A stretch of 64,000 nt of DNA from CAVLCC01 sp963661535 (GTDB taxonomy: Bacteria > Actinomycetota > Coriobacteriia > Coriobacteriales > CADBOM01), in NCBI GenBank assembly GCA_963661535.1, contig CAVLCC010000001.1:1-64000 (forward strand), in the 5' to 3' direction. Both the position numbers and the translations under genes were made by a program. The notes under the pieces were generated by a model. The model was not told the origin of the DNA. It was given only the letters and a program-made list of their open reading frames with translations, and ran no database searches. Below, piece by piece: positions 34,984 through 44,870 of this stretch. Within the stretch, counting starts at the first letter, position 1, and each line of letters starts with the position of its first letter.

Positions 34984-37386
34984 TTATGCTTCCTCTATAC
35001 CATCAAGAGTTCCTGTGGCAAGTATTTTCTCCAAACTGTCTTGACTCAAAATCCTAACTCCTAGCTCGAGTGCACGGTCGAGCTTTGAACCTGCATTTTC
35101 ACCGGCAACAACGTAGCTAGTCTTTTTGGATACGCTCGAAGCCGTTTTGGCACCAAAAGCCTTTAGCTGCGTTTGCGCATCTTGGCGGTTTATTCCATCT
35201 AGGGTTCCAGTTAAAACAAATGTGAGTCCAGCAAGCGTTTGCGGGCGTTGCTCACCTTGCAAAACTTCTAGACTAACGCCTGCTTTTTGCAGCTCCTCCA
35301 CAAGGTGTTTGTTTGCTTCTAGATGCAAAAAGTCAACTACACTAGCGGCAATTACTGAACCGATTGTATCGATTGAAGCTAGGTCATCTACGCTTGCTTT
35401 CATAAGGGCATCGTAGGTTGGAAAATGTCTGGTTATCACTTCTGCCACAGTTTTTCCGACGTTGCGAATTGAAAGGCCAAATAAAACCCTCGCAAAGCCA
35501 CGAGTTTTTGACTCCTCAATTTGCGCAATAATCTTATTTGCATTCTTTGTTCCAACCAATGAGGGAACTTGCTCATAATCTCCAGTTTGCTCGCGCTTCT
35601 CCGCGCTCATCTCGTGCGCATATTTGAGAGCACCTGTCTCAAGATCTGCGATGTCTTGCTCGCGCAGCTTATAAAATCCGGCAACGTCTTTTACAAGGCC
35701 GGTCTCAATTAGCTTAGAGATTACAACAGGTCCTAGTCCATCAATATCCATGGCACCTCTGCTGCCCCAGTGCTCGAGTCTGCCTTGCAACTGAGCCGGA
35801 CACTCCGCAGAAATACACCTAACGGCTGGACCGTCGTCATCTTTATAAACATCTGAGCCGCAAGAGGGGCATTTTTGTGGCATAGCAAATGGAACTGCAT
35901 CTGCTGGTCTGAGTTTTTGGACCGCACCAATTACCTCAGGAATAACATCTCCCGCTTTGCGGATTACTATGGTGTCTCCAACGCGAACGTCGCGCCTTCT
36001 CACCTCGTCAACGTTGTGCAGGGTTGCGCGTGCCACCACCGAGCCCGACACCCTCACGGGAATAAACTCAGCCACGGGAGTCAAAATTCCTGTTCGTCCC
36101 ACCTGCGTAACAATATTTTGCAGCTGGGTAGTTACCTCCTCGGGCGGAAACTTAAATGCAATCGCCCATCTAGGCGCACGAGTTGTAAAGCCCAACTCCG
36201 CCTGCTCCGCAAAAGAATTGACCTTAACGACCACTCCATCAATCTCATAAGGCAAAGTTTGCCTAAACTCGGTTGCGTCTTCGCAAAATTTGCGAACTTC
36301 ACTGCGGCTAGAACAAAGCGCAATGTTGGGATTAACATTAAACCCGCACTGCTTTAGATATTGCAAAAGCTCCCATTGCGTGAGTGCGGGAACCTGCTCG
36401 GGTCTAGCAACTGCATACATAAATGTTTGGAGCTTGCGTCTGCGCGTTACCTCGGCATCTTTATGGCGAATTGAACCCGCGGCTGCATTGCGTGGATTTG
36501 CAAACACTGGAGCATTTGACGAAGCATTGTGCTTTAGTTCCCACTCGTCAACAATTTGTGCATTTAGCTGTTCAAAGCTTTTTTTGGGCATAAAAACTTC
36601 GCCGCGAAATTCTACTTTTTGTGTTTGTGGGAGGGGGGTTGAGTTGTTGTTTGGGGAGGTATTGCTGTTGTCTGAGGCGACGTTGCTGTTGTCTTGCGCT
36701 GTGCTGTTTTGCTTCCCCGCATTATTTGCTACAAGCTTGCGTGGAATATCTGCAACAGCCATCGCATTTATTGTAATATCCTCGCCGGTTGTGCCGTCTC
36801 CGCGTGTTGCAGCCTGAACAAAGTTGCCATTCTCATACGTAAGAGCAAGTGAAGATCCATCAATCTTGAGCTCACAAACATACTCAGGAGCATGACCCAA
36901 CGCACGCTCAGTGCGCTCCATCCAAGCATCTAGCTCGCCTAAATCCATGGCATTATCAAGCGAATAAATGCGCTGGTCGTGAGTAACCGGAGCAAAGCGT
37001 TCAACCACGTATCCGCCCACGCGTTGTGTTGGAGAATCCGTCGTAAGAAGCTCGGGGTACTCACTTTCTAACATTCGCAGCTCACGCATTAGTGAGTCAA
37101 ACGCAGCATCACTTATTTGTGGAGCATCATCGGCGTAGTAGAGTTTGGAGTTAATTTCAATCTCTTTGCGAAGCGCTGGCACACGCACGCGTGCCTCGTC
37201 CATGCTAGGAATTGAAATTTTAGCGTATTCTGGCGAGTCCGCTGCCGTGGCGGTATCGCTTGGGACATCTCCTAGTGAACCCGCAGTTGCGGCATCGTCT
37301 GGCGCACTTCCTATAGACTCCCCCGACACGCCATCCAAGCCATCTTCCAAAACTTCAGACTCTATATTTTGATTTTCTCCACTCAT
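34984..37386 (-). CDS. ligA: NAD-dependent DNA ligase with N-terminal extension and insert
   Basis: The 800-residue protein seals nicks with NAD+ as cofactor. The adenylated lysine is in ELKIDG near residue 176. A four-cysteine zinc site (CPSCGSDV ... CISAECPAQ), helix-hairpin-helix region and a C-terminal BRCT domain (LTFVLTGTLDG) follow in order. Typical LigA has ~670 residues. The excess comes from an acidic N-terminal extension of roughly 60 residues and an Asn/Ser/Thr-rich insert of about 35 residues before EFRGEVFMP (DNA ~36600-36740). The start at 37386 has AGGAG at proper spacing; the alternative at 37392 is too close. It is the last gene of the ECF operon, 31 bp after the FecR/DUF4430 gene. 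Confidence 0.94.
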   Translation of the reverse strand: MSGENQNIESEVLEDGLDGVSGESIGSAPDDAATAGSLGDVPSDTATAADSPEYAKISIPSMDEARVRVPALRKEIEINSKLYYADDAPQISDAAFDSLMRELRMLESEYPELLTTDSPTQRVGGYVVERFAPVTHDQRIYSLDNAMDLGELDAWMERTERALGHAPEYVCELKIDGSSLALTYENGNFVQAATRGDGTTGEDITINAMAVADIPRKLVANNAGKQNSTAQDNSNVASDNSNTSPNNNSTPLPQTQKVEFRGEVFMPKKSFEQLNAQIVDEWELKHNASSNAPVFANPRNAAAGSIRHKDAEVTRRRKLQTFMYAVARPEQVPALTQWELLQYLKQCGFNVNPNIALCSSRSEVRKFCEDATEFRQTLPYEIDGVVVKVNSFAEQAELGFTTRAPRWAIAFKFPPEEVTTQLQNIVTQVGRTGILTPVAEFIPVRVSGSVVARATLHNVDEVRRRDVRVGDTIVIRKAGDVIPEVIGAVQKLRPADAVPFAMPQKCPSCGSDVYKDDDGPAVRCISAECPAQLQGRLEHWGSRGAMDIDGLGPVVISKLIETGLVKDVAGFYKLREQDIADLETGALKYAHEMSAEKREQTGDYEQVPSLVGTKNANKIIAQIEESKTRGFARVLFGLSIRNVGKTVAEVITRHFPTYDALMKASVDDLASIDTIGSVIAASVVDFLHLEANKHLVEELQKAGVSLEVLQGEQRPQTLAGLTFVLTGTLDGINRQDAQTQLKAFGAKTASSVSKKTSYVVAGENAGSKLDRALELGVRILSQDSLEKILATGTLDGIEEA

Positions 37387-37417
37387 ACACATATCTCCTA
37401 GGATTATCTGGTAATCC

Positions 37418-38551
37418 CTAAACGTCGTTGCCATAATCGCAGGTATAAAGAATTTGAACCACGTCTCCGTCTTGGAGCTTATATCCCGACACCCCATAAT
37501 TTGGAACCCAGCCGTTAACTTTATACGTCCAGCCCGAAGCACTGCCGCAGTCTAGCTCGTACAAGTTGTTAATGCCCTCTATATAATACGCGCTATAGAG
37601 AGGACTCCACGATGCCTCCATTTGTATGCCTGCCCCCTCGCACGCACGCGACAACACGTCGTAGACGGTTTGTCCATCCGAAAACGATACCTTGGTAACA
37701 GGCAAAATAATGCCATCGCTTGGAACATAAGAGGTTTTTTCTGCCAAAAGTTTGTTGGTGTTTGCCAAAATGGTATCGCATCTAATCTCGATTGTGCACG
37801 ACTTATCCCCACCACCTGAGCTAGAATTTGCCGCCTGACTTTGTGCCTGCTTCTTCTGATCTGCACGCTGCGCAACCAGCGTTGAGAGTTCATCTGCACT
37901 AAAGCAAAGCTTAGTGGTCGAGGATATATCCGAAAGTGCTCCTAGCATATAATCATCATATGATGAGGCTAAAAGTGTAGATACCTGCACCGCATCTGCG
38001 TTGTCTATCAAGGCATTATTGCCAGCATCTATTGTTTGAGAATTAACGAGGGCACTACCCGACAACACTCCAATATTAAGCGCTCCAGATTGCAAAGACA
38101 CAGTTAGCACGGCATTGTTTGCACTAACTAATGTATCGCCTGCACCCACGCTAAATTGTGTCGGCAGGTTTGCCACAATCTGCCCCGACTTTAGGTTAAT
38201 TGAAGAATTTGCGCTGCTCTTCGCATCGGTTGATCCAAAAGAGACTTGCGTATCAGAATCTATATATATGGAGCCCCCCGAAGAGTAGCTAGCAGCAATG
38301 CTTGAGCCCGAAAGTGTTTCTATAGTGTCGTTTTGCCTTATCTCGGCACCATCTTCTAACGCATAGGAGATGTCGGACCTAATGACATTTACGGTTCCAA
38401 CCTTATTCGCAGCGCTCATGTTTGTGCTGCCGCCTCCAAACCAGCCTTGGAGGTTACCAACCAACACAATGGCGCAAATTGCAAGTGCTGCAATAATTGC
38501 AACCATAATTATATTTCTAGTCTTTTTTGTTTTAGAAGATTCGGCCGCCAT
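37418..38551 (-). CDS. Membrane-anchored FecR-like / DUF4430 protein
   Basis: The 377-residue protein has a single membrane helix near 12-35 and a FecR-like beta region at ~50-190 (GTVNVIRSD, later VSAGDTLVSANNAVL-type pattern). A Gln/Ser-rich coil and a C-terminal DUF4430 domain at ~285-377 follow (DGQTVYDVLSRAC, then WTYKVNGW, then LQDGDVVQILYTC). DUF4430 has the transcobalamin C-terminal-like fold. The protein probably sits outside the membrane. It lies 122 bp after the second ecfT and 31 bp before ligA, so it is likely made with the ECF importer and may present substrate to it. That role is inferred. AAAGG nine bases upstream supports the start. Confidence 0.8.
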   Translation of the reverse strand: MAAESSKTKKTRNIIMVAIIAALAICAIVLVGNLQGWFGGGSTNMSAANKVGTVNVIRSDISYALEDGAEIRQNDTIETLSGSSIAASYSSGGSIYIDSDTQVSFGSTDAKSSANSSINLKSGQIVANLPTQFSVGAGDTLVSANNAVLTVSLQSGALNIGVLSGSALVNSQTIDAGNNALIDNADAVQVSTLLASSYDDYMLGALSDISSTTKLCFSADELSTLVAQRADQKKQAQSQAANSSSGGGDKSCTIEIRCDTILANTNKLLAEKTSYVPSDGIILPVTKVSFSDGQTVYDVLSRACEGAGIQMEASWSPLYSAYYIEGINNLYELDCGSASGWTYKVNGWVPNYGVSGYKLQDGDVVQILYTCDYGNDV

Positions 38552-38673
38552 GTCTCATTTTCCTTTCATGCAGCAGGCTTTAAAAAGTCTAAGGATATGT
38601 ATCTTAATTACAGTCAGCTCACATTCAACTAGCCAGCTCACAGCCAACCAGCGCAATCCCCGCTTACATACGC

Positions 38674-39555
38674 TCACGCCTGCTGCGCCAGTCTTTTAAA
38701 TCTTATCTCTCCAACTATTTGCAAAATTAGCGGCGAAAAACACAAGCCCGCATATGCAATATAAAACAGATAGCTAGTTAAAGTTATGCGATTCATAAGT
38801 ATAGCCGGGCTATAACTTATTGTTGTTTGGTTTAGCAAAGCACCCATAATAACCACAAAAATGCACAGGAACAAAAAGATTACAAAGCTTCTGTCGCGGT
38901 TGTCAAAGCGATATATCGAAAATGCACTGCGCCCTTTGAGAGCGTACCCTCGGCTTCGCATAGAATCTGACGACTGCGCCATGCTATCGCCAATCCAAGT
39001 TATCATTATCGAAAACCTTGCCGCCCAATGTCGCATACGTTGCAAAATACTGCCTTGACCGCTGCCCCTCCCAATGCATTGTTGCGCGGCATTTATTTTA
39101 GAAGCGTTGCGCTTCACCAAAGGAACCAGTCTCAACACTATGGAGAGTGCCAACGACAACTTTGGCGAAACCCTGCCGAACAAATATACGACCTTATCAG
39201 ATGAAACTATAGTGTGCATGCACGAAAGCCACATAATCACGCTAGCCACAATAACACCAATCACAAAGCCAAAAACAACCGACTCAAGTGTCATCTGATT
39301 GCCTGCTATTGTGCGTCCGATGTTCGTTATTCCAAAATGGTTGAAGCTCGAGAAAAACCATGTCCACACTGCAATAAGCACAATGAAAATTAGGTTTTGA
39401 ACCAGCGAGCGCAAGCCATTTAGCTTTATGGAATATGCGAACGCAGATATATAAGAGATGGCCAAAAACACCGGCTGATTAAAGCCTATAGTCATGGCTA
39501 TTACGGCTACAAAAAATACAAGATTTATTGCCGGATGATACGAATCGAACTTCAA
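38674..39555 (-). CDS. ecfT: ECF transporter transmembrane (T) protein, second copy
   Basis: The 293-residue membrane protein has about five to six hydrophobic helices and the EcfT coupling motif SMRSRGY near residue 200. That motif contacts the ATPases in energy-coupling-factor vitamin/metal importers. The start codon TTG follows the S-component stop directly (TAG-TTG), with GGAGG inside the preceding gene at good spacing. It resembles the first ecfT of the operon (42371-43261) in layout and motif but is clearly diverged. Two T proteins in one operon is unusual. Confidence 0.88.
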   Translation of the reverse strand: MKFDSYHPAINLVFFVAVIAMTIGFNQPVFLAISYISAFAYSIKLNGLRSLVQNLIFIVLIAVWTWFFSSFNHFGITNIGRTIAGNQMTLESVVFGFVIGVIVASVIMWLSCMHTIVSSDKVVYLFGRVSPKLSLALSIVLRLVPLVKRNASKINAAQQCIGRGSGQGSILQRMRHWAARFSIMITWIGDSMAQSSDSMRSRGYALKGRSAFSIYRFDNRDRSFVIFLFLCIFVVIMGALLNQTTISYSPAILMNRITLTSYLFYIAYAGLCFSPLILQIVGEIRFKRLAQQA

Positions 39556-40743
39556 CTAAGCCTCCGCCATGCCATATTTAACTCTTATTCGCTCAATTTT
39601 TTCGCAAAGCGGTTTGGACACAAGTGCTAGCGTAATTGCGGTTGCTAGTCCGTGGCCAATGTTATATACAAAACCAGCCAAGTATATAGACAACGCCGAC
39701 TCAAAAGTTCCAGGTGTGATTACAAAGACCGTGCAAGTGTCGAGAATTGGTCCCACAAAAAGCACGATGATCAAAAATCCAAAAATTGTTAGAGGCACTC
39801 TGGTGGGCTTTAAAATTCCCTTCTTAACCAAAATGCCTGCAATAAATGCTCCTATTCCGTAGGCAAACATTTGCCAAGGGGTCCAAGGACCTTGTCCAAA
39901 CAAAAAGTTAGATACAAATGCTGCCAACGCACCCGTTATAAAGCCTTGTTCGGGGCCTAATGCAATTGCTGTTATGATTGCAATTCCAATTAAGGGAGAA
40001 AAGCTCGGCAACCACACAAATGCGGCACGTGATGCAGCTGCAATTGCCGTCATAACTGCTATAACAACCAGCTCTCTAGCCTGCGGGTTTCTACCCTCAA
40101 ATCTTACAAAGAACGGAAACATCATCAAAAATATTATGACCACACTTGTTATATAGAAGTTTACGTCTCCCAAAAGCAGCCCCAGGGCAACAACTGCAGG
40201 AATGCATACGCACGTGACTACTATCGACAAAATTGTGCGCTTGCCTAGCTTGTTGGGGTTTGGTGTGGTGGATGGGGTTTGCGTGGATGCTGCGTTTGTA
40301 GATGCACGTGCTGGTGTTGCTGGAGATGCCGTTGCTTTAGCGGGCTTTTTTCGCGATGATGACACTGTGCCAGTGCCTACGGATGTTGGTGCATCCTGTT
40401 TGTTATTTGCAATCGTTAATGCGGCAGAACTTGTTGCAGAATCTGCATCTGTATCTGCGTCAGTGTATGCCGCAGCTCGATCCTCTTTTACAACAGCTTG
40501 CGAACTCTCTTTTGCTGCTATGTCTTTAGCCTTATCAGCAAGCTGCGCGTCAACCTGCCCAGCCTCCGCCAGCTGCGCCTCCGCCTCCTCCACAGCTTCG
40601 CGCATCGAGTCGTGCTCTTCTTGAGCAGCTTGCTTGATACTATCTACTTGTGTGGCTTTGCGTTCTTCGCTCGCATCCACATCAAGACCCAACGCAGACA
40701 AAGCTCCTACAGACGCTACTTTATTGTCTTGTTTGTTTTGCAA
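39556..40743 (-). CDS. ECF transporter S component with long N-terminal extension
   Basis: The 395-residue protein has two parts. Residues ~1-170 are charged and low-complexity (an Ala/Glu/Gln heptad-like stretch, then an Ala/Thr/Pro-rich linker). From LGKRTILSIVV onward there are about seven to eight membrane helices. The GPEQGFITGALAAFVSNFLFG and GPWTPWQMFAYG stretches are typical of one ECF substrate-binding family. The substrate is not readable from sequence; cobalamin is suggested only by the DUF4430 neighbours and the B12 riboswitch 10 kb away. The start appears to be TTG and overlaps the end of ecfA by 28 bp. A shorter start within the first 15 codons is possible. Confidence 0.82.
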   Translation of the reverse strand: MQNKQDNKVASVGALSALGLDVDASEERKATQVDSIKQAAQEEHDSMREAVEEAEAQLAEAGQVDAQLADKAKDIAAKESSQAVVKEDRAAAYTDADTDADSATSSAALTIANNKQDAPTSVGTGTVSSSRKKPAKATASPATPARASTNAASTQTPSTTPNPNKLGKRTILSIVVTCVCIPAVVALGLLLGDVNFYITSVVIIFLMMFPFFVRFEGRNPQARELVVIAVMTAIAAASRAAFVWLPSFSPLIGIAIITAIALGPEQGFITGALAAFVSNFLFGQGPWTPWQMFAYGIGAFIAGILVKKGILKPTRVPLTIFGFLIIVLFVGPILDTCTVFVITPGTFESALSIYLAGFVYNIGHGLATAITLALVSKPLCEKIERIRVKYGMAEA

Positions 40744-42398
40744 AGCTCGATCACATCCTCATTAGTAATAGCATTTTTGAATATATGACGACTCATGCGG
40801 TTAGCCGCAGTTGTATAAAAACTGTTTTGCGAGAAAAACCGCGACGGAGTGTTGGTCGTTACCACACCCCCATCAAAGAACATAGATACGCTGTCTGCAT
40901 ATTTGGCGCAAAATTCTACGTCGTGTGTGACCATGATTATTGTTACACCTTGCTCACGCAGCTTAGTCATAATTTGCGCCAGCTTAATTTTGAAGAAGTT
41001 GTCTATGCCCTTGGTTGGCTCGTCTAAAAGCAAAATTTTGGGATTACACAGCAGAACTTTTGCTAGCGCGGCTCGCTGTTGCTCTCCGCCAGATAAATCA
41101 TATGGATGAGACTCCAAATATCTATCGACCTCACACAAGCTCGCCACAGCCTTAACTGTTGCCATCTTTTCTTCTTGAGTTCCGTCTGCACCTGAGAGCA
41201 TTTCTAGCAGATCTTCGCCCACTGTCTTTTTAACAAACAAGCTCTGAGGATCTTGAGGGAGCATTGCCAAAAGCCCATCAAAAAGCTCCCTAGATTTATA
41301 CTTGTCAATCTCTTTGCCCTCAATAAAAACCTTGCCGCGATAAAGCTTGGCAATTCCGCAAATAGACTTTAGGGTCGTGGATTTTCCTGTGCCATTGCCG
41401 CCAACTATTGCAAACAGCTGACCTCTCTGCACACTAAACGACGCCCCCCTCAAAATATCGTGTCCCTCTTTAGAATATCTAAACCATGCCTCGCGCAGCT
41501 CAACAACTGGGTCATCAACCTCGGGTAGCTCGTCTTTATCTGGAATTTGCGTGGCAACCAACTCGCTACCACCAAACTCTTCGCTTAACCAGTTTCTGCC
41601 TTCGCGAACAGTTAGCGGGCAATCAAGAGTGCTTCCCACTCCATAATAAATTTGCATAGGCGAAGGGAGCGCTGCGAACATATCGTCGTTAGTGTCTTTT
41701 AGTTGGTCTCCGATGTTGCGAGGTGTGTCGTCTGCAATGATGCGACCATCGTCTATAACAACGACCCTGTCTGCAACCGGAAAAACCTCCTCGAGCCTAT
41801 GCTCAGAGATAATAACTGTGGTGCCGAGCTCAAGGTTAATTTTTCTAACTGTGTTTAGAAAGTCTGTAGCCGCTATTGGGTCTAGCTGACTTGTTGGCTC
41901 ATCTAAAATGAGGGCTGTTGGCTGCATCGCCATAATCGAAGCCAAATTAAGTAGCTGCTTTTGCCCGCCCGAAAGCTCCATTACATCACGATGAAACCAC
42001 TGTTGAATACCAAAATAACTCGCCATCTCAGCAACGCGCAGGCGCATAACTTTTTGCTCGCAGCCCAAGCTCTCAAGACCAAAGGCAAGCTCATGCCAAA
42101 CTTTGTCGGTAACAATTTGGCTATCGGGATTTTGCATAACAAATCCAATTTTGCTGCTTTGTGTGCGCATGTCAACGTCGTCTAGAGGAGTTCCGTCAAA
42201 CAGTACCTGACCCGTGCGCTGCCCATGAGGGGTTAACACGCTCTTTAGATGGCGCATAAGGGTTGTTTTTCCGCAGCCGCTCTTGCCGCACAACGCAACA
42301 TACTGACCTTGTTCAATAGATAAATTTATATCTTGCAAGGAGTTCTTTTGAGCTGTTGGATAAGAAAAAGTTAAATTCTCGATCGCAAAATGCGCCAT
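40716..42398 (-). CDS. ecfA: ECF transporter ATPase with two fused ABC domains
   Basis: The 560-residue protein contains two complete ABC cassettes. The first has Walker A GKSGCGKTT, LSGGQKQ and ALILDEPTS. The second has Walker A GGNGTGKSTT, LSGGEQQR and ILLLDEPTK. This equals a fused EcfA-EcfA' pair that drives the ECF importer from the cytoplasm. The start at 42398 is preferred over 42413 because GGGAGG lies seven bases upstream. It overlaps both the upstream ecfT (28 bp) and the downstream S component (28 bp), showing tight translational coupling. Confidence 0.92.
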   Translation of the reverse strand: MAHFAIENLTFSYPTAQKNSLQDINLSIEQGQYVALCGKSGCGKTTLMRHLKSVLTPHGQRTGQVLFDGTPLDDVDMRTQSSKIGFVMQNPDSQIVTDKVWHELAFGLESLGCEQKVMRLRVAEMASYFGIQQWFHRDVMELSGGQKQLLNLASIMAMQPTALILDEPTSQLDPIAATDFLNTVRKINLELGTTVIISEHRLEEVFPVADRVVVIDDGRIIADDTPRNIGDQLKDTNDDMFAALPSPMQIYYGVGSTLDCPLTVREGRNWLSEEFGGSELVATQIPDKDELPEVDDPVVELREAWFRYSKEGHDILRGASFSVQRGQLFAIVGGNGTGKSTTLKSICGIAKLYRGKVFIEGKEIDKYKSRELFDGLLAMLPQDPQSLFVKKTVGEDLLEMLSGADGTQEEKMATVKAVASLCEVDRYLESHPYDLSGGEQQRAALAKVLLCNPKILLLDEPTKGIDNFFKIKLAQIMTKLREQGVTIIMVTHDVEFCAKYADSVSMFFDGGVVTTNTPSRFFSQNSFYTTAANRMSRHIFKNAITNEDVIELCKTNKTIK

Positions 42399-43261
42399 GT
42401 GGCATCCTCCCATATATGTATTGCAGATGGAATAGCAAGCAAAATTGTATAAGACACGATAGCTACTATCGTTGTTGTGTTCCCCATTGGAGCAAACTCA
42501 ATTGATGGAGTGTAGGTTATTGACATTGCTCCCATGCACGACATGCAAATCACGCTTATGGTTGCAAGTGCTAGAACTATTAGAAGAGCCTTGTCGCGGG
42601 TGCACATTCGATAAACTGCAAAGTTGGAGCGCACGGATGTTCCATATCCTCGGCTTCGCATAGAATCTCCTGTTACTATTGCATTTTCTAGCGCCCAAGA
42701 TGTTAACGAAGAAAGAATTGTAACTGCGCTATCTAGCTTCTTTTTACGATCGCCATCGGACGCTGCTTTGCCAACGCACATTCTCGCGTTAGAGATAACA
42801 GCAGTTTGCCTGCGATAATTTGGAACCAACCTCAAAACCATGGTGAAGATTAGCGACAGTGATGGAATGAACCTCGCGAACAAATATGTAAACTTATCGC
42901 TCGACATTACCTCGTTATAACACGCAAACCAAATTAGCACCGAGCCAAACATTACCGCTAGGGCTATTCCGTATGCCAAAGACTCTAGGGTATATGGTCT
43001 GTCTCCAAAGTAGGTAAATAGAATGTGCTCGCCCTGTGTGTTGAACAGTGGGTTAACAAACGAAAGCACAATCATTAGCACGAGTATCCCAAGCAAAAAC
43101 TTAATGCCGTCTTTTTGTTTTAAGAGAAGGCAATACAAACTTGCGCACATAATTGAGATGATCAAAAATGCTGGGTGCACAAACATCATTCCAAAGGCGA
43201 TTGCAGCTATGAAGAACGTAAAACAAATAGCTGGGTGAAAGTTACCAAATGGATCTTCCAA
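42371..43261 (-). CDS. ecfT: ECF transporter transmembrane (T) protein, first copy
   Basis: The 296-residue membrane protein has several hydrophobic helices and the EcfT-type SMRSRGYGTSVRS motif near residue 210. It opens the operon. The start codon is TTG, well supported by GGAGG seven bases upstream and by an in-frame stop just before it. A TATAAT on the minus strand at 43317-43322 is the likely -10, without a clear -35. I looked for a riboswitch in the 279-bp upstream spacer and found none. Confidence 0.88.
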   Translation of the reverse strand: MEDPFGNFHPAICFTFFIAAIAFGMMFVHPAFLIISIMCASLYCLLLKQKDGIKFLLGILVLMIVLSFVNPLFNTQGEHILFTYFGDRPYTLESLAYGIALAVMFGSVLIWFACYNEVMSSDKFTYLFARFIPSLSLIFTMVLRLVPNYRRQTAVISNARMCVGKAASDGDRKKKLDSAVTILSSLTSWALENAIVTGDSMRSRGYGTSVRSNFAVYRMCTRDKALLIVLALATISVICMSCMGAMSITYTPSIEFAPMGNTTTIVAIVSYTILLAIPSAIHIWEDATWRILRSRI

Positions 43262-43443
43262 AACATCGCCTCCTTAGTGACAAAAAACCAAATAACTAAA
43301 ATTCACATACGTTTTAATTATAAACTTCAAACCTAGCTTGTTGGTTATTCTTATCCTAAGACCGGTTGTTGTAGGTGTGTTTGCACTGAGCGCGTTCGGC
43401 TAAGTGTACATTCTACAAACCTTGACAAGTGCAACATGCTGCT

Positions 43444-43495
43444 AAAGTCCCTTGAAAAAGTTGCGATTTTGCTAAAAAGTCCCTTGAAAAAGTTG
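43444..43495. repeat. Paired direct repeat upstream of orphan ATPase 2
   Basis: The 20-mer AAAGTCCCTTGAAAAAGTTG occurs exactly twice, at 43444-43463 and 43476-43495, 32 bp apart. The second copy overlaps the -35 box of the ATPase promoter, so it looks like a repressor site pair. Confidence 0.65.
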
Positions 43496-43512
43496 TAAAA
43501 TCTCATTAATAA
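43484..43512 (+). promoter_or_regulatory. Promoter of orphan ATPase 2
   Basis: TTGAAA (43484-43489) and TAATAA (43507-43512) are 17 bp apart. The ATG follows at 43541. The -35 lies inside the second direct repeat. Confidence 0.5.
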
Positions 43513-43540
43513 CTACTTATCTATATAAGAAGGCCGCAAA

Positions 43541-44870
43541 ATGTTAAAACGAAAAATAGAACAAACTTTAAACAACTGGAAGAATACAGTTGATCACAAG
43601 CCCTTGATTATTAAGGGATGCAGACAATGTGGAAAAACTTTTTCTGTGTTGGACTTTGCACAAAAAAACTATGAGCATATTATTTACTTAAATTTTTTTG
43701 AGAATCCAGATTACGCCTCAGCATTTTCTGGCTCATTAGAAGTTGACTACATCATGATGATGTTATCAGCAATTATGGGCAAAGAAACTGTATCTAATGA
43801 AGAAAACACTATTCTCATACTAGATGAAATTCAAGAGTGTCCAAACGCAAGAACAGCTCTCAAGTTCTTCAAATTAGATGGACGCTATGATGTAATTGGA
43901 NNNNNNNNNNGGGTCATTACTTGGCATAAAAGGTTACAGCTATGAAGAACCTGAGTCAATTCCAGTTGGATACGAAACTGTGATTGATATGACCCCTATT
44001 GACTTTGAAGAATTTTTGTGGGCAAATGGAATTTCAGAGCAAATAATTGACATGCTAAAATTTCACTTGCAAGAAGCATCTACAATTCCAGATGCACTAC
44101 ACCAGCGTCTTCAAACACTTCTTTTGCAATATACAGTTGTAGGCGGAATGCCAGACGTAGTTCAAACCTTCGTAGATACAAAGCAAATGAGCATAGTTTT
44201 GCAAACTCAGCGCGACATAGTTCGATCTTATGAAGATGACATGGTTAAATATGCAGACAAAAAGGACAAAGCAGTTATAAAAGAGTGCTTTCAGTCCATA
44301 CCCAAACAACTTGCAAAAGAAAACAAAAAGTTCCAATACTCTCTGGTAAAAAAGGGTGCTACTGCATTAAAGTTTGCAGGTAGCTTGCAGTGGATTGAAG
44401 ACGCGGGCATTATTTCGCGTTGTTACAACCTTTCAATTACAGAACTACCGCTAGACGGAAACGCCAAACAAGATGTATTTAAGGTATACATGAGCGATAT
44501 TGGGTTGTTTGTTTCTATGTTAGAAGACGGCACACAATTCGATATTTTGCAAGGTAACCTTTTGGGATATAAGGGGGCAATTTTTGAGGGTTTAGTTGCT
44601 GATATTTTCTCCAAAATGGGACGGAAACTCTATTATTTTCACAAAGATTCTGGGCTTGAAGTAGATTTTGTAATTCGCTATAGGGGGGCTTGCACTTTAG
44701 TAGAGGTAAAGCCAACTACTGGAAACGCCAAAAGCTCCAAGACAATTTTGCGACACCCCGAAAAATACCATGTTGAGCATTTAATAAAACTTGGCAACTA
44801 CAATGTAGGACACTCGGATCAAACACTAACCTTGCCCTTATATATGGCATTTTTGTTAGATGAATACTGA
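43541..44870 (+). CDS. Orphan AAA ATPase with DUF4143, interrupted by a scaffold gap
   Basis: This is one gene, split only by ten Ns at 43901-43910. The left part has Walker A GCRQCGKT (near residue 26) and Walker B LILDEIQ. The right part resumes at the GSLLGI motif and ends with the nuclease-like VDFVIRYRGACTLVEVKP pattern. The paralogue at 4994 reads IIVAGSLLG, so only one or two residues are probably missing and the true gap must be a multiple of three. Full length would be about 440 residues, as in the paralogue. It has its own promoter and repeat pair. Its role is unknown. Confidence 0.85.
43901..43910. other. Assembly gap (10 Ns)
   Basis: Ten undetermined bases lie within the ATPase gene, between the codon for Gly in DVIG and the GSLLG motif. 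Ten is not a multiple of three, so the number is a placeholder. Confidence 0.98.

Noticed and set aside
43262..43540. A riboswitch upstream of the ECF operon
   Set aside because: I looked for the cobalamin blocks and other familiar leader motifs and saw none, only a TATAAT box and the ATPase repeats.
43896..44870. A separate gene starting at the N run
   Set aside because: It is the continuation of the ATPase beginning at 43541; the split comes only from the 10-N placeholder shifting the frame.
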